DNA of 64,000 bases from Ceratobasidium sp. AG-K (Eukaryota; Basidiomycota; Agaricomycetes; Cantharellales; Ceratobasidiaceae). The notes beneath the pieces are model-generated. The model did no database searches. It was not told the DNA's origin and worked only from the letters and a program-made list of their open reading frames with translations. The stretch is from positions 765,001 through 829,000 of the forward strand of contig JAWNGF010000013.1 of the NCBI GenBank assembly GCA_037039685.1, read 5' to 3'. The translations under genes were made by a program, and so were the position numbers. Below are positions 12,601 to 24,855 of this stretch, one piece after another; within the stretch, counting starts at the first letter, position 1; each line of letters starts with the position of its first letter.

Positions 12601-13087
12601 GGCTCTGTCGCCTGGCGAAAAACCAGTGTTTATGAGCAGTATCCTGTCGCGCCCTCGACACCGCCTGACTGCGGTTATGCCCTCGAAACGACGAATCTTG
12701 GTGCTCACGGATACCCCTCGGTTGTTGTGCGTCAAGGAAGAGCGAGATCGAGTCGTGGTCAAGTCTGCGTTGTCGTTTACCGAGAGCGGGACGAGTCCCA
12801 AGGCGCATTCGCGTGGGCGGTCAATCGCACGGTGGAAGCAGGCTTCAGAGGATTCGACAATTGACCCGGTGGTGGAGACTGTGCAGAGCGTCGAGACCAA
12901 GGGCGAGAAGAGTTTTGTCATTCAAACCGTGAGTTTCACGTTTGCTTTTATCAAGTCCTTGTGCTAATCGTGCTTGTAGTTGTCGAAAGCGTATACATAT
13001 GTAGCTGAGAATGCTGAAGAGGCTGTGCGCTGGGTTCAGCAGATCAAGGCAGTTCAGCAGATTAAGCGTAGGTCGGTCCCGGCGTAA
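9619..13087 (+). CDS. PDK1: PDK1-type (Pkh/Ksg1-like) AGC protein kinase
   Basis: This is a phosphoinositide-dependent kinase-1 homologue, a master kinase that phosphorylates the activation loops of AGC kinases such as Ypk/Akt and PKC downstream of membrane lipid signals. A long Ser/Pro/Arg-rich N-terminus (about 270 residues) precedes the kinase domain. The domain has a glycine loop GSGSYSTVV, the lysine in [24 protein letters not shown], the activation segment [14 protein letters not shown], and [23 protein letters not shown]1-type region [15 protein letters not shown] follows. The C-terminus ([16 protein letters not shown] to the end) matches the PH-like domain of this family. Introns include 9701-9745, a long one after about 10811, and a GC..AG intron at 11233-11278 that splits HR/DLKPEN. 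Near 11905-11923 the frame changes by one base without a good intron. ATG 9679 is an alternative start in the same frame. The family identification is very firm. Confidence 0.9.
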
Positions 13088-13585
13088 GTTACTATGGTGT
13101 TATTCTATGGCGGGTGTGGCTATGGGTGTTTAAATATGACGGCTGTCTACTATATGACTGGCGATGTCTATTATATGACTAGTGTTGTGCGTACTAGTTG
13201 TTTTATTCCCACGATTAATTTCGTATAATGGAGTGTGGATTTGGTACACGTTTTATGTAGTTATTCTATTTTGACCAATGTCGAGTATCATGTGCGTAGC
13301 ACAGTAATGGATGTCGTTGAGGCTTTTGGTTGTGCGTGGATTTGAGTGTGAGGATGGCTCTTTGCTGTGACTCTGCGAATTTCAGGGATAGCCGCGTTAC
13401 AGTACACATTTATCCAGGGACGCCCACTCGTTTATATTAGAGCTTCGATAATATGTTGGTGTTTTCAACTCTTGGCAAGGGCGCCGGTTATGGAGAAATG
13501 AGTATGAATTAAGAAGCTTCAATATACAGCATATCGAAGGTCTACAAATCACTGGGACATGCAAACAGAAACGAGTGTATCACGC
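13088..13585. other. 3' flanks between PDK1-type kinase and pectate lyase
   Basis: AT-rich sequence with no coding signal, lying between the kinase (+) and the first pectate lyase (-), which converge here. It differs completely from the sequence downstream of the twin pectate lyase at 16412, which marks the end of the inverted duplication. Confidence 0.45.
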
Positions 13586-14573
13586 TTAGAACTTGCAGCT
13601 GTAGTTACGAGTGGGGTCAGTAAGTGCGACAGGGGTAGGGAAGGACATGCTTACTTGGCGTTCGAAGTGTTCTTCGTAAGAGTCTTGGGCTCAGCGCCGC
13701 TGCTGTTGCCCTCGAATGTATCGCACACCGACGTCAGGCTAGTGTACGAGTTCGACCCAGTGTTGATCGTCGCCACGTCTCCAAAGTTCGAGTTCACTCC
13801 GGCAAGCAGCTTGCCGTTGCGAGCGATCACCTGGCTGATCTCGACCGTACGTTTTGTCTGGCTGCTGCAGTTTCCGCACGAGCGATAGAGCTTGCCAAAG
13901 TCCTGGACGCAGTACGAGTCTATCTTCACGTGGCCTGCCAGTAAAAGATTAGTACGATACGAGTGTGGGTTTCAGACTGGGACTGACCTCCGCCGTTGTG
14001 CTGTACAACTTTGTCACTGGCTCCCTTGGCACCACCACCAACGATCGTCGAGGTTCCAGACTTTTGCTTGATCGTGATCGCATCCTCGCATACATCCTCG
14101 AACCAGACGTTCTGGATGGTGCAAGGACCGAGGCAGTGGATGCCCTCGTTCTGGTCTGCGCCAATCACGACGTTGCTGCAGGGCATATGCGTCAGTCTCG
14201 AATTCGAACAAGCATTTAGGTGTGACCCACGAGACGGTAGCGTTGTCTTCGAGAATGAACACTGCGTCCTTGGTTCCGCCTTCCTTCTGGCCGCCGCACT
14301 TGACGCCGCGGCTGTAGCGCTTGTTGCCACCTGGAGATGAACGCACATGTCAGTGAGCGGTCAAAGGGGGAAATACAGGCGGTACTTACCGTCGAAAGAC
14401 TTGCCAGCCAGGATAGTGGTAGCCGCAGGAAGCACCTGGTCGGTTGACGGAGACGGGTTCGGGAACGAGCAGCTGGCTGCACGCTTGACCTGAGTGGGAC
14501 GAGGGGCAGCGAGAGCGGTGTGAGCGAGGACGCCGACGAGAGCAGTGAGAGCGGTGAGCGAGAGCTGGACCAT
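13586..14573 (-). CDS. Pectate lyase (PL3-like), inverted copy A
   Basis: A secreted pectate lyase that would cleave polygalacturonate in plant cell walls by beta-elimination with calcium. Five exons mirror copy B exactly, giving 254 residues. It has an N-terminal signal peptide ([22 protein letters not shown]) and a basic KR processing-like site before the mature enzyme. The body is a parallel beta-helix typical of polysaccharide lyase family 3: [54 protein letters not shown]. Many conserved cysteines suggest disulfides. All exons and introns look identical to copy B apart from one base in the last intron and the stop (TAA here, TGA in copy B). The start is ATG 14573 and the stop is at 13586. 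A TATA box lies about 96 bp upstream. The family is well supported; the exact substrate is inferred. Confidence 0.9.
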
Positions 14574-14668
14574 GTTTGAATATGTGTATGTAGAGTGTAG
14601 TGATGAATGTAAAGTGAGTGATGGAAGTACTGAAAGCTGATGCTGAGACTTGCTCCGAATCGGTCACC

Positions 14669-14675
14669 TTTTATA
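14669..14675 (-). promoter_or_regulatory. TATA box of pectate lyase copy A
   Basis: TATAAAA on the minus strand, about 96 bp upstream of the ATG at 14573. It lies at the matching place in copy B and near the same place in the third copy. Strong TATA boxes suit highly inducible secreted enzyme genes. Confidence 0.6.
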
Positions 14676-15321
14676 TTCCTTGACCATGGGGGAGTACGCT
14701 GTGCTGTTAGAGTCCAAGCTCAGCCTCCGAGGCCAATCTTTCCCTTGACTGTCCGTTCTAGAATCGAGTCATCCAGCATCCATGAGCACATGCTTGTGCA
14801 CAACGTCGGGTAGGACTTGTATTCGTCGTTGTATTTCATTTTCACAGGTTTATTCCGCCAAGCCAGCTTTGACGTGTCGACAATGAAATTAGTCGCCGCC
14901 GGAACTGGATACCCATGCCTAATCCCGAACTGGCAATTTGGTTGTCCACGGCTGACTGCTCCGGCACGTGGTTGTCGACTAGTTGGGCGAGTTGCGAATT
15001 GTGCCAATTAATCGACCGTTGGTATAGCTCTACCTCATAGGGCTGGTTGGCGTTGAAACCTCCAGCTACCCGCCGGCGGGTATTGCGCTACCACAATAGC
15101 AACCATTGAGTTCGGCACCGCCCTCAGCGATCACATGGTCTGGGGATTGGAATCGGGCGACACGTCAATGGTTCAGCCTGGGGGGCGGACGGGCCGAGAT
15201 GAAATCCAAGTAGGATGGGAAGTATGCTGGATGCAAGGATGTAGAGCAAGCCAAGAGATTTGGTTGTGTACAGGCTAGTTTCGCCGAATGGAGTGGTTGT
15301 ACTAGCATAATGAACCAAGTG

Positions 15322-15328
15322 TATAAAA
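15322..15328 (+). promoter_or_regulatory. TATA box of pectate lyase copy B
   Basis: TATAAAA about 100 bp upstream of ATG 15424, within sequence shared with copy A. The two genes are divergent and share the roughly 640 bp between their TATA boxes, so common upstream regulatory sites are possible. Confidence 0.6.
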
Positions 15329-15423
15329 GGGGGCCGATTCGGAGCAAGTCTCAGCATCAGCTTTCAGCACTTCCATCGCTCACTTTACATTCATCACTAC
15401 ACTCTACATACACATATTCAAAC

Positions 15424-16411
15424 ATGGTCCAGCTCTCGCTCACCGCTCTCACTGCTCTCGTCGGCGTCCTCGCTCACACCGCTCTCGCTGCCCCTCGTCC
15501 CACTCAGGTCAAGCGTGCAGCCAGCTGCTCGTTCCCGAACCCGTCTCCGTCAACCGACCAGGTGCTTCCTGCGGCTACCACTATCCTGGCTGGCAAGTCT
15601 TTCGACGGTAAGTACCGCCTGTATTTCCCCCTTTGACCGCTCACTGACATGTGCGTTCATCTCCAGGTGGCAACAAGCGCTACAGCCGCGGCGTCAAGTG
15701 CGGCGGCCAGAAGGAAGGCGGAACCAAGGACGCAGTGTTCATTCTCGAAGACAACGCTACCGTCTCGTGGGTCACACCTAAATGCTTGTTCGAATTCGAG
15801 ACTGACGCATATGCCCTGCAGCAACGTCGTGATTGGCGCAGACCAGAACGAGGGCATCCACTGCCTCGGTCCTTGCACCATCCAGAACGTCTGGTTCGAG
15901 GATGTATGCGAGGATGCGATCACGATCAAGCAAAAGTCTGGAACCTCGACGATCGTTGGTGGTGGTGCCAAGGGAGCCAGTGACAAAGTTGTACAGCACA
16001 ACGGCGGAGGTCAGTCCCAGTCTGAAACCCACACTCGTATCGTACTAATCTTTTACTGGCAGGCCACGTGAAGATAGACTCGTACTGCGTCCAGGACTTT
16101 GGCAAGCTCTATCGCTCGTGCGGAAACTGCAGCAGCCAGACAAAACGTACGGTCGAGATCAGCCAGGTGATCGCTCGCAACGGCAAGCTGCTTGCCGGAG
16201 TGAACTCGAACTTTGGAGACGTGGCGACGATCAACACTGGGTCGAACTCGTACACTAGCCTGACGTCGGTGTGCGATACATTCGAGGGCAACAGCAGCGG
16301 CGCTGAGCCCAAGACTCTTACGAAGAACACTTCGAACGCCAAGTAAGCATGTCCTTCCCTACCCCTGTCGCACTTACTGACCCCACTCGTAACTGCAGCT
16401 GCAAGTTCTGA
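15424..16411 (+). CDS. Pectate lyase (PL3-like), inverted copy B
   Basis: This encodes the same 254-residue secreted pectate lyase as copy A. The exons read directly are 15424-15607, 15667-15766, 15822-16009, 16063-16342 and 16399-16411, each bounded by canonical GT..AG sites (GTAAGT, GTGGGT, GTCAGT, GTAAGC donors). The last exon is only 13 bases, coding the end of NANCKF and the stop. A signal peptide of about 22 residues is present, then a short propeptide-like stretch ending in KR, then the beta-helix enzyme with the CGNCS cysteine cluster. Gene and neighbour are head-to-head. Expression on plant tissue would be expected from known behaviour of the family but is not shown by the sequence. 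Confidence 0.92.
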
Positions 16412-17111
16412 GGCAGGTTTCGCAATGCAACTAGGGTAAATAATGTAGAACAAGTAACCTTTTAGTTAATTTTCTCTTATAATGTTACTTGTTTTTTCCT
16501 GCTTCAATTTTCCACTGAGTCAGAAGCTCTTTGGTTCTAGGACACTCCTTTCGTAAAATCACAAAGTTTAGAGTCCTACCTGAGTCGAAACACCAGTGGT
16601 CACACTATCAGATCTAGCCCTTTCTTCGAATGCCGCCTCCCATTCTGTTTGCCACTGCCCACGATTGAAGCGCACCTGCTTGCCGCTCGAAACATTATTT
16701 GCTGAGAAATAAGGCTATATCTCCTACACTCACGCTTGGCGTTCAATGATGCTGGTGAAAAGATAGCAAATTCGGCGTCCAGTTGGGATTTCACCTTAGG
16801 TACATCTTTTCAGCTGCGTTCTGCATATATGCTGTTATAGGTTCTACGCAGCCTCACCTCATGATGCCATGTCCAAGGTTGATACTAGAAGAATCAAGGA
16901 GTACGATATTCAACGTATCACTCATCTCTTAATCTCAAAACATCCAGATAAATGAACGAGAACAATAGACCCAGTCGTTGCTGCCCCTCAAGTTTGCTCC
17001 AGCTGCTTGACGATGCAAAAAGTCACATGAGTGATGGGTTATCACGTGACCGAAACACGTCCCTGGAGCCGATCGTCGCGTCCCGCCACCATCGTCCTGC
17101 CGCCACACATC
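16412..17111. other. Intergenic, no gene seen
   Basis: The 3' flank of pectate lyase copy B and the promoter side of the Rdh54-type gene. No frame with recognisable content. The sequence is unrelated to the flank of copy A, fixing the edge of the inverted duplication at the stop codon. Confidence 0.45.
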
Positions 17112-20100
17112 ATGTTTATTACTCCGGCCAAACGAAAGGCAGACGAAGATGAAGGGGGGACGCTAAAGAAGTCGAAGGAGGAAACACCCAATACTAGGAC
17201 GCCGTATGCCAAGGTTCAATACTATCAGGTGCTATGGTACGTTGCCTCTTTATTAAATACCCTTGTCGTACTTACTGGAAGCCAGGCGCGCTCCTCAAAC
17301 GAAGAAACACAAAACGTGGGATGTGTGTATATCGTTATGTGACATCTGTATTATCCATACTAATCCGCTTCGCAGGGCGACGGTGTACTTGTAATTACTG
17401 GGTCTCGATATGAGCTGCTCGACGAAGACGCCAAACCGCAAGCCGTCTTTTTTCTCGCTTTTGCCCTTAATAACTTCGGTCATCCAGAATTGGGAATGGA
17501 AAGATTCTGGGCGAGTTGTCCGAAGGCGCAGAAATTAAGCTTGGAAACCGAGAGGTATGCTCTACTCATAGCCTTCCAGTTCTGACTCACAAGAAACACA
17601 ATAGCTTCAAATTGAAAGAGTGGTCCCAGCTTCCGAATTCATGTCCGGCAAAGTTTTTGGAGGAGCGACTGCTTCAAACCAACCTGTTGCTCAGGCCGCC
17701 ACGCCAAAACACTCCAACCCCCCTCGCCAAAGCGGGTTTGTTGCTCCCAAGTTCAACGCTCCACGAACTCTCGACCCATCCAAGACGCCCGTCGATGTCA
17801 AAGGAAAAGATGTGGATAAGTCAGACTCCCATTCCAAGGCTACGAATGCCCCACCCAAACCTAAGGGTCCACCTGTTGCTGGATTCTACTGGACGGCCAA
17901 TTGGTAAGTTGGGCTGGCTAACAAAAAGTCACTCGTTCATTTAATTATTTTGTGTTATAGGCGCCGTCCACAAGCGCGTAAGCATAAAGTCTGGGAAGGT
18001 TCTGGCGCCATTTCGCTGGTTGAGGGACAAATGAAGCTTGTCAACGAAGCAGGCCACATGTACGGATTTTTATTTTTATTTAGGTATTTTTCGTCGCTTC
18101 CTGACGCTGCTCCTAATCAGAGTCGGAGTCAAGACGTGGAAAGGAGACCCGCCGGACTTTGGTGATACGATTATTATCGGCGGACATGAAGTGTGTATAA
18201 TGACAACTAAAATAGAGCGTAACTAATCGCTGTTCAGGCCGAGATCGATGCTCCACTCTCCAGTGTCGAGTATGCAGCCTCCTTCAAGCCACCAACGGTC
18301 CATGTGGTCTCGGTTGAAGGTGGAGAGGAAGCTCTCGATGGTGGACCACCGGCGGATGTCGAGATCGCATATGATGTTACTCCCGTAAAGAGCAAATCGT
18401 CCTCTAACGCCCCAAGACAGTCGTTGGGCTCGGCGCTGGCCAAGACCCACGCCTCTTCCGTCTCATTGGGATCCACTAGCAAATCGACGGGCGGCGCGTT
18501 CAAGCCCCCAACAATGAAGCCTGTTGGAAATACGGTTGGGGGATCTGGTTGTTGGACATCAAACTGGTATGTGTTGTGCAGGGTGTTTCACTCGCCGCCT
18601 AATATTACCCTATAACCAGGCGCAAGCGACAAAATAAAAAGCACAAGTCTTGGGAGGGTTTTGGAATAGTCGAGCTCCTGAACGGAAATCTGAAACTCTA
18701 CAACGATAAGGGTCGATTGTATGTTTGTCCACTCTTGTGATATCCGCGCTCAACTCTGATGATTTCTCAGACTCAAAACTACGAAATGGAAGTCCGAAGC
18801 ACCTCTCACAGGCGTTACCTTTGGGATGGACAATCTTGAGGTCCGTAAAAATCAATGGCATCAGCGATTAGTATTGGCTAATGCTGGTTCTATTCAAGGT
18901 CGAACTTCAGACGCCAGTCCCCATGGAAGATCTTGAATCAAAAGCATGTTTCGAACCTGGTTACTCGCCTGCCAGTCCGTCCGCTGGTCTCGGCCCTATC
19001 GCAGCCGACTCTGTGTTTGTTGCTCCGCGTTCGTTCTATGCACCCCCAGAAAAGAAGGACAAGCCTCCTGCGCCATTGTAGGTCTTCGTCGAGTCTATTT
19101 TGGGGACAACATTCATGTTATTTGCAGGCATGATCCCGAGGCAGATGGTGCTCTTGTCTTGCCCGCACCTAATGAAGCGCATCAGAAAAAGTACAACAGC
19201 AAGTAAGTTGGCTCTACTTTTAATTTGGACGAGGATCTCAATAATTGGACAGGGATCACCCCATAGTACCCGTAGTAGTCGACCCCTGGTTAGCGAAGCA
19301 TTTGCGTCCACATCAGCGTGAAGGTGAGCACGATTGACGAGTATATGCTATGTTTTACCAAAAATCTCCAGGGATCCAATTCATGTATGAAAGTGTTATG
19401 GGAATGCGCACTCGCGACCAACAAGGATGTATACTTGCAGACGAGATGTGAGTGAATTATGCCTCCGTATCGCTAATGCTCACCTCCAGGCTTGCTAGGG
19501 GACTGGGAAAAACGTTGCAGGTAGGATACCTGGCATAGCCGCTCATGCGCGTTGACTAACATTCAATCTAGACGGTCGCCCTCATTTGGACTCTTTTACG
19601 TGAGTACCCAGACTACCTTATGGAAGCAGGATCTAACTGCTGTGTAACTCCAATAGGCCAGAACCCGTACTATAACCCTACAGGATCGTCGCAAGGGGTG
19701 ATTGGCAAGGCATTAGTTGTATGCCCTGTGTCCCTAGTCAATGTGAGTTCATCAACGGTAGATCTTAACGGGTTATCCTTACGTTGAAAAACACAGAATT
19801 GGAGGAAAGAGTTTACGAAATGGTATTCTACCTAGTTGATTTTTTTTTATCCTTCTAACTCATGATTTAGGCTTGGTCGAGACCGTCTCAAGGTTTTCGT
19901 GGGAGACAAGGACAAACATAACATTAAACAATTCATGAATTCGTATGTCACGCTTAACGTTTCATTGCACGTTGATGATCTAAACACCCCCATCGCTCAG
20001 ACGAATACACCATGTGCTAATCATTGGCTATGAGAAGTTGCGGACCGTGATGTATGTATGCTCGTTTTTATCGGATGATATTTACTGAGTACTTTCAATG

Positions 20101-22641
20101 AACGCAGCGATGATTTGACCTATTGCACGTAAGATTGATTCCCCCGCAACTCATCCGTGAAATCCTAACATCAGCTTCAGACCCCCAATCGGACTTATAG
20201 TTTGTGACGAAGGTAGCGGCTTTTCCCAGGGGTTGGCAGCTGAAAGCTAAAGTATTATCAGGCCATCGTTTGAAGTCTGCTCAAGCAAAGACCACGAAAA
20301 TGTTCGAGGCTCTCAAGCGAACACCGCGAAGGATCATTCTTTCGGGTACACCCATTCAAAACGACTTGGGCGAATTCCATGCGATGGTGAGTTGCGTTAC
20401 CAGCTACTTTGATTATCAGCTCAAGGCCGGTCTAGGCGGACTTTTGTAACCCCGGCATGCTGGGTGAGTCGACTTTGTGCCGCACACCGAGTTGAAATTG
20501 ATGGTTATTAAAAGAGGAATACTCGCGTTTTCGTCGACTTTACGAAACACCTATCTTGAAGAGTCGTTCTCCCGAAGCAAGCGCCAAGGACATCGAACTG
20601 GGAGCGGCGCGAGCGGCGCAAGTGAGTTTTCCCTCTCAAAAAACCAGCATGCCCTAAATTTCTACGTGCAGTTGAACGACCTGGCAAAATCCTTTGTTCT
20701 CAGGCGTACAGCAGACATACTCACCAACTATCTTCCCCCAAAGACCGAGTATGTCATTTTCGTGCAGCCTACGGCGCTTCAGCTCGCGGTGTTTCAGAAA
20801 ATTCTTCGACCCGACCATGTTCAAGATTTGGTGCACGGGCCGACCGCTCGTTCCTTGGCCCTCATTACCACCCTGACTAAAATCTGCAATAGCCCGATTA
20901 TGCTTGCCAAGTCGGAAAAGTCCAGCGCCGAGGATGGCAAGACGACGCGTTCGTTGGTTCAGGAGGCTCTCGGGCTTCTGCCACCCGGTGCTTCCCCAGA
21001 CGATGTGACATTGAGTGGTACGTTTGGCATTGTAATCAGCGCCTGCTGCCTACTGAGTGTATGCAGGCAAACTTATTGCTCTCGCTGCCCTCCTCAAGCA
21101 GATGCGCCAGGTAGCTTCAGCATTCAACTAAATCGAACGTGGCCTCACATTGTTTTCAGACAACCGAAGAAAAATGCATTCTTGTGTCCCACTATACGTC
21201 AACCCTCAACATTGTGGAGGCCTACTGTCGTGCCATGAATTATACTTATTACCGATTGGACGGGTACGCTTGTCCCCATTCGTAACTGAAAGCTCGGTTA
21301 ACTTGGACATCAGGTCCACTGCGGTTGCTAAGCGCCAACAGCTCGTTGACGACTTCAATCAAGTCAAGCAATCAAAGAGATGTATGCGCTCATTTGCAGG
21401 CTTTTTATACTTGTCTGACCCGCACAACAGTCCTATTCTTGCTCAGTGCCAAGGCGGGAGGGGTTGGACTAAACTTGATTGGTGCATCGCGCCTGATCCT
21501 AATTGATAGCGACTGGAATCCCTCTCATGACCTGCAGTCTATGGCTCGCATTCATCGGTCAGTACACCTGGTACTAAAGCCGCGTCATTAACCTCACCTG
21601 ATTCTTGCAGTGATGGACAAGTAAATATAATTGATTATTCGCTGTGGTCTAGGACTAAAACCATCTCGTAGAAACGGCCAGTCTTCATCTATCGGCTAAT
21701 TACCACTGGCACTATCGATGGTTAGTGGACTTGGAATCTTTCGTTCCACTCCTAACATCGGGTCTGGAACGCAGAGAAAATCTATCAACGACAAGTTACC
21801 AAGCTTGGACTGAGCAATTGTGAGTACCTCCAGCCAAAGGGCCGAATAACTGCTTATACACAAATTATCAGCTCTCATTGGCGAGGTTCACATTTTACCA
21901 TACAGCATGTTACAAATCTCACGCTTGTTATCCAGTCGTCGGGGAAAGAAGCGGGAGGGTCATCTAAATCAAGTGCAGACTCGTTCACTCGCCGGGATGT
22001 CAGTGGATTTGTTTAACTCGTACTCCCCCGTCTTACCCCATTTCAGCTTCAAGACATCTTTAGCGTTCATTCACATACTCTCTGCCAAACGCACGAGCTC
22101 TTGCAATGCACCTGCTCGAACACCGACCATGTAGCCAGCTCTGGCGCCAACTCGGATGATGAGGCAGAGTTGATTGATCCCGCCGAGCTCGCCAAGAGCG
22201 TAAGCTCGCTCAAGGTCAAGAAAACAGCTAGCGATTCAGACTCCGGGCCCGAGTCCGAACCTGACATTGAGATGGGATTCGTACCTGCCTCCCAAGTCAA
22301 GCCAGATAAAATCAGCAAAGCAGTGCGTCCGTTCGTTACCTGCTAATTTCAAGGGTGTTTACTTTGAGCAGGAAAAGAAACGCAGGCGTGAGGCTCTTGC
22401 GGCCCTAAGCGCGTGGAGGCATATCAACTGCTTTGCGGAGAGTTACAGCGAGTTGATCCAAGACCCCGTTCTTCTGCATCTACTTCAAGGAGCCAACGAG
22501 GCTATGATTTCCGGTTTCTTCGAGGGAAAGAGAGATTCGGAGACTGGGCAACGCCCTTCAAGCAGCAAGAGCAAGGACTGGGGAGGGATGATTAGCTACA
22601 TATTCGAGAAACGATCAGGCTCCCAGATCGCTGACCCCTGA
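17112..22641 (+). CDS. Rdh54/Rad54B-type Swi2/Snf2 DNA translocase with three N-terminal DUF2439 (ZGRF1-type) domains
   Basis: A recombination translocase expected to act with Rad51/Dmc1 on duplex DNA in the nucleus. The start [15 protein letters not shown] precedes three repeats of a DUF2439-like module: [15 protein letters not shown] (about 17282), [15 protein letters not shown] (about 17961) and [15 protein letters not shown] (about 18620). The first is followed by the LGNRE/LQIERV strand typical of the domain. In all three an intron splits the same Trp codon (TG/G) just before the motif. The ATPase core follows: [25 protein letters not shown] (Walker A, spliced), [10 protein letters not shown] (a Rad54-type DEGH box), [15 protein letters not shown], then the helicase C half with [46 protein letters not shown] and a DGQ split by an intron. 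Many short introns are present, including GC..AG at 17438-17487. The stop is at 22641. An in-frame ATG at 17034 is an alternative start. Confidence 0.9.
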
Positions 22642-24855
22642 CACTAGAACTCTAGAATCGTTTGTTTTATCGTATTTATTTACTTCCACGTGCCTAATAT
22701 AATCCGTGCTTAATCGCATGTTGAGACGGCCCGGACTGTCCCATCTAAATAAATCGCCTGCTCGTCAAGGTCACTCACGCAGCGGAACTGGCACCTCGAT
22801 CCACGAGACCCCGCTTACTCGCCGGACCCTGAACCCAGCTGTGACATGCTAGAATGACACTGTTGTCTGCCGTAAGCAGGTACAATATTTGAGAATTTAG
22901 CTTCGTCTCGGTGCGCATTCCTGGTTGTGGAGAACTTACAAGTCTCAACGGTGTGGGTTATACCATTGCATTGGTGCCTATGTGCGTAAGCCAGCCAGGA
23001 GTGCCCGAGGAGAACCCAAAACACCAGCTAGCATGGGCCCCAAGGGGATAGCCATAGGCAAGTCGGTGTGTATTAATATGAGTTCCAGGAACTGCGAGTT
23101 ACATTGGGAGGTGAGTCTGTTGGATTTGGACGCTCTCCGACTCGGACTATAGAGCTCGCGACGATACAGGGGTAGGAACGCACGCTGGCAATTGTCGGTC
23201 ATGAAATGAGCGAATGTATGCTGTAGACCTTGAACCCGAGCTTCTTGATGATTCAGCAAATAGAGACCACCCCTATTACCGCTTTTATCCGGCAACCGGG
23301 CGGATCAGTGCGTATTCGGAGTGACATGTGGTTTTTACTCTACTTGATGGGCCATATCCCACAAAATATGGGTCTTGCCATTGTCTAGTGCGTTTGTTGA
23401 ACACCGATTCGACCGAGTACACACGCTTTGCTTTGCTTTACGAGTGGGGCGCTGACGCATCGGCTGCTCTCCTCGGCTCTTCGATAATCTTGTAGCGTAT
23501 ACTTGGTATTCAAAGTGGGTATTCTGACAAGTTGGTGAATCTCTTTTTCTGAATGCCCCATGGGCTTAGAAAGCATAAGCCAATGGCGTGGAGAGTACGA
23601 ACTGAGTTTCTGCGTATATATGGAGACGAGACTCGAGCACTCCGAGCACTCCTATTACATTGGTTGCCGATTCTACTATGGTTCATTCATCTCTACCTGG
23701 GCTTCTACTCATTGGTTGTCTCTCCCATATATTTTCTCTCTAGGGTATCATCAAACGACCTCCCTCGAGGAGTGGAAGTTCGTCGTGAATTTCCCTCTGT
23801 GCATGGACGTCCTTAGTTCTGCTTACGTGTGCAAGTCCAAAACAAAAAGTCCGTGATACAGAGCCCAAGTAGCGGTAGTGGCCAAGCCAGGCGTGCAAAT
23901 GAGGCCGGGAATATACATTTTGACCTCGCCAAAACGTGCCTACGCTAGGGTGTCCAGTACGTTGACCTCGCACGCTATATAACTTACAGTCTCAGGGCAG
24001 GGCGGGTTGGACTGGATGCCGCTGGACTGAGGACAGAGTGTACTTGGGGGTATAGCTAGGATTTATGGGGCATATATAAAGTAAGGAATTGTGCTAATGA
24101 CTGTTATATGAGCTAAATATGACCGCCATTACAAGGTGCCATGCCATCGAATGTCACGTTTAGCCAGCAACCAATCGCTATTTATAACTAGAAGTGGCCC
24201 GACGCAGTCCGGGGACCTTGCTACTGTAGGGTTTCACAGGGCTTGCCAGAATACATCATGTGGCACAAACGTAGTTATTCCGTTGAAAGTCGATTGACGG
24301 ATTGTTACTGGAGGTCGTTGTGCTGGGCGAAGTATAAAATAGAATAGCATTTAGCATTCATTGAAATTTATCTTCACATCTCAATCAAATACATTTGGTC
24401 AGATATTTCTATAACTAATTGAATTTGGTAAAGTATGGCTCAAACAAAGCCGCTCAAGTGCGCGATTTCCTAGTGCCGGCAGCCAACCCACTAGAATTAG
24501 TAGAGGTTCAACTGGTACCTGCATACGAGGCACTGGAACTGGCAGTTGATCCAGTTTACTTACCACCATTAGGCGAGCTATTGGTCTTCGCCTTTTTCAA
24601 TGGTGACACTAACGGCCAGGCATTTCCGTTGAGCCCCGACTTATGGTTGCCTTTCCCAGGTGTCTAGATCGCCTAAGGACCTCGGTTCGAGTTTGGACTA
24701 ACCAAAAAGAAGTAGGGCGTATCGAGTAAACAACGGCCAAGCCATTTTTCTCGAAATGCAATAACATGCCTCGGGCGTGAATGAGGTTACCCACGCCGGG
24801 ATTTGGCGTATTCTGGAAGCGAGCGACGCTACTCTCCGGATACCGCACAATAAGC
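22642..24855. other. Gene-poor region, fragments only
   Basis: Short frames at about 23020-23110, 23230-23390 and 23560-23850 have a protein-like look and plausible splice sites between them, but no family I recognise and no consistent gene model. They could be an orphan gene or a relic. Otherwise the stretch is AT-rich and without motif. Confidence 0.35.

Larger units (their letters stand above)
13586..16411. repeat. Large inverted duplication carrying two pectate lyase genes
   Basis: Two arms of about 1.1 kb, roughly 13586-14680 and 15316-16411, are near-perfect reverse complements separated by a unique spacer of about 635 bp. The homology starts near the TATA box of each gene, runs through all exons and introns, and stops exactly at the stop codons, after which the flanks are unrelated. 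Differences seen are a few bases in the promoter/5' leader, one base in the last intron and the stop codon. This points to very recent duplication or ongoing gene conversion between the arms. Confidence 0.9.

Noticed and set aside
14720..15007. A 95-codon minus-strand frame in the pectate lyase spacer
   Set aside because: No recognisable content, lies in the shared promoter region and is not duplicated with the arms.
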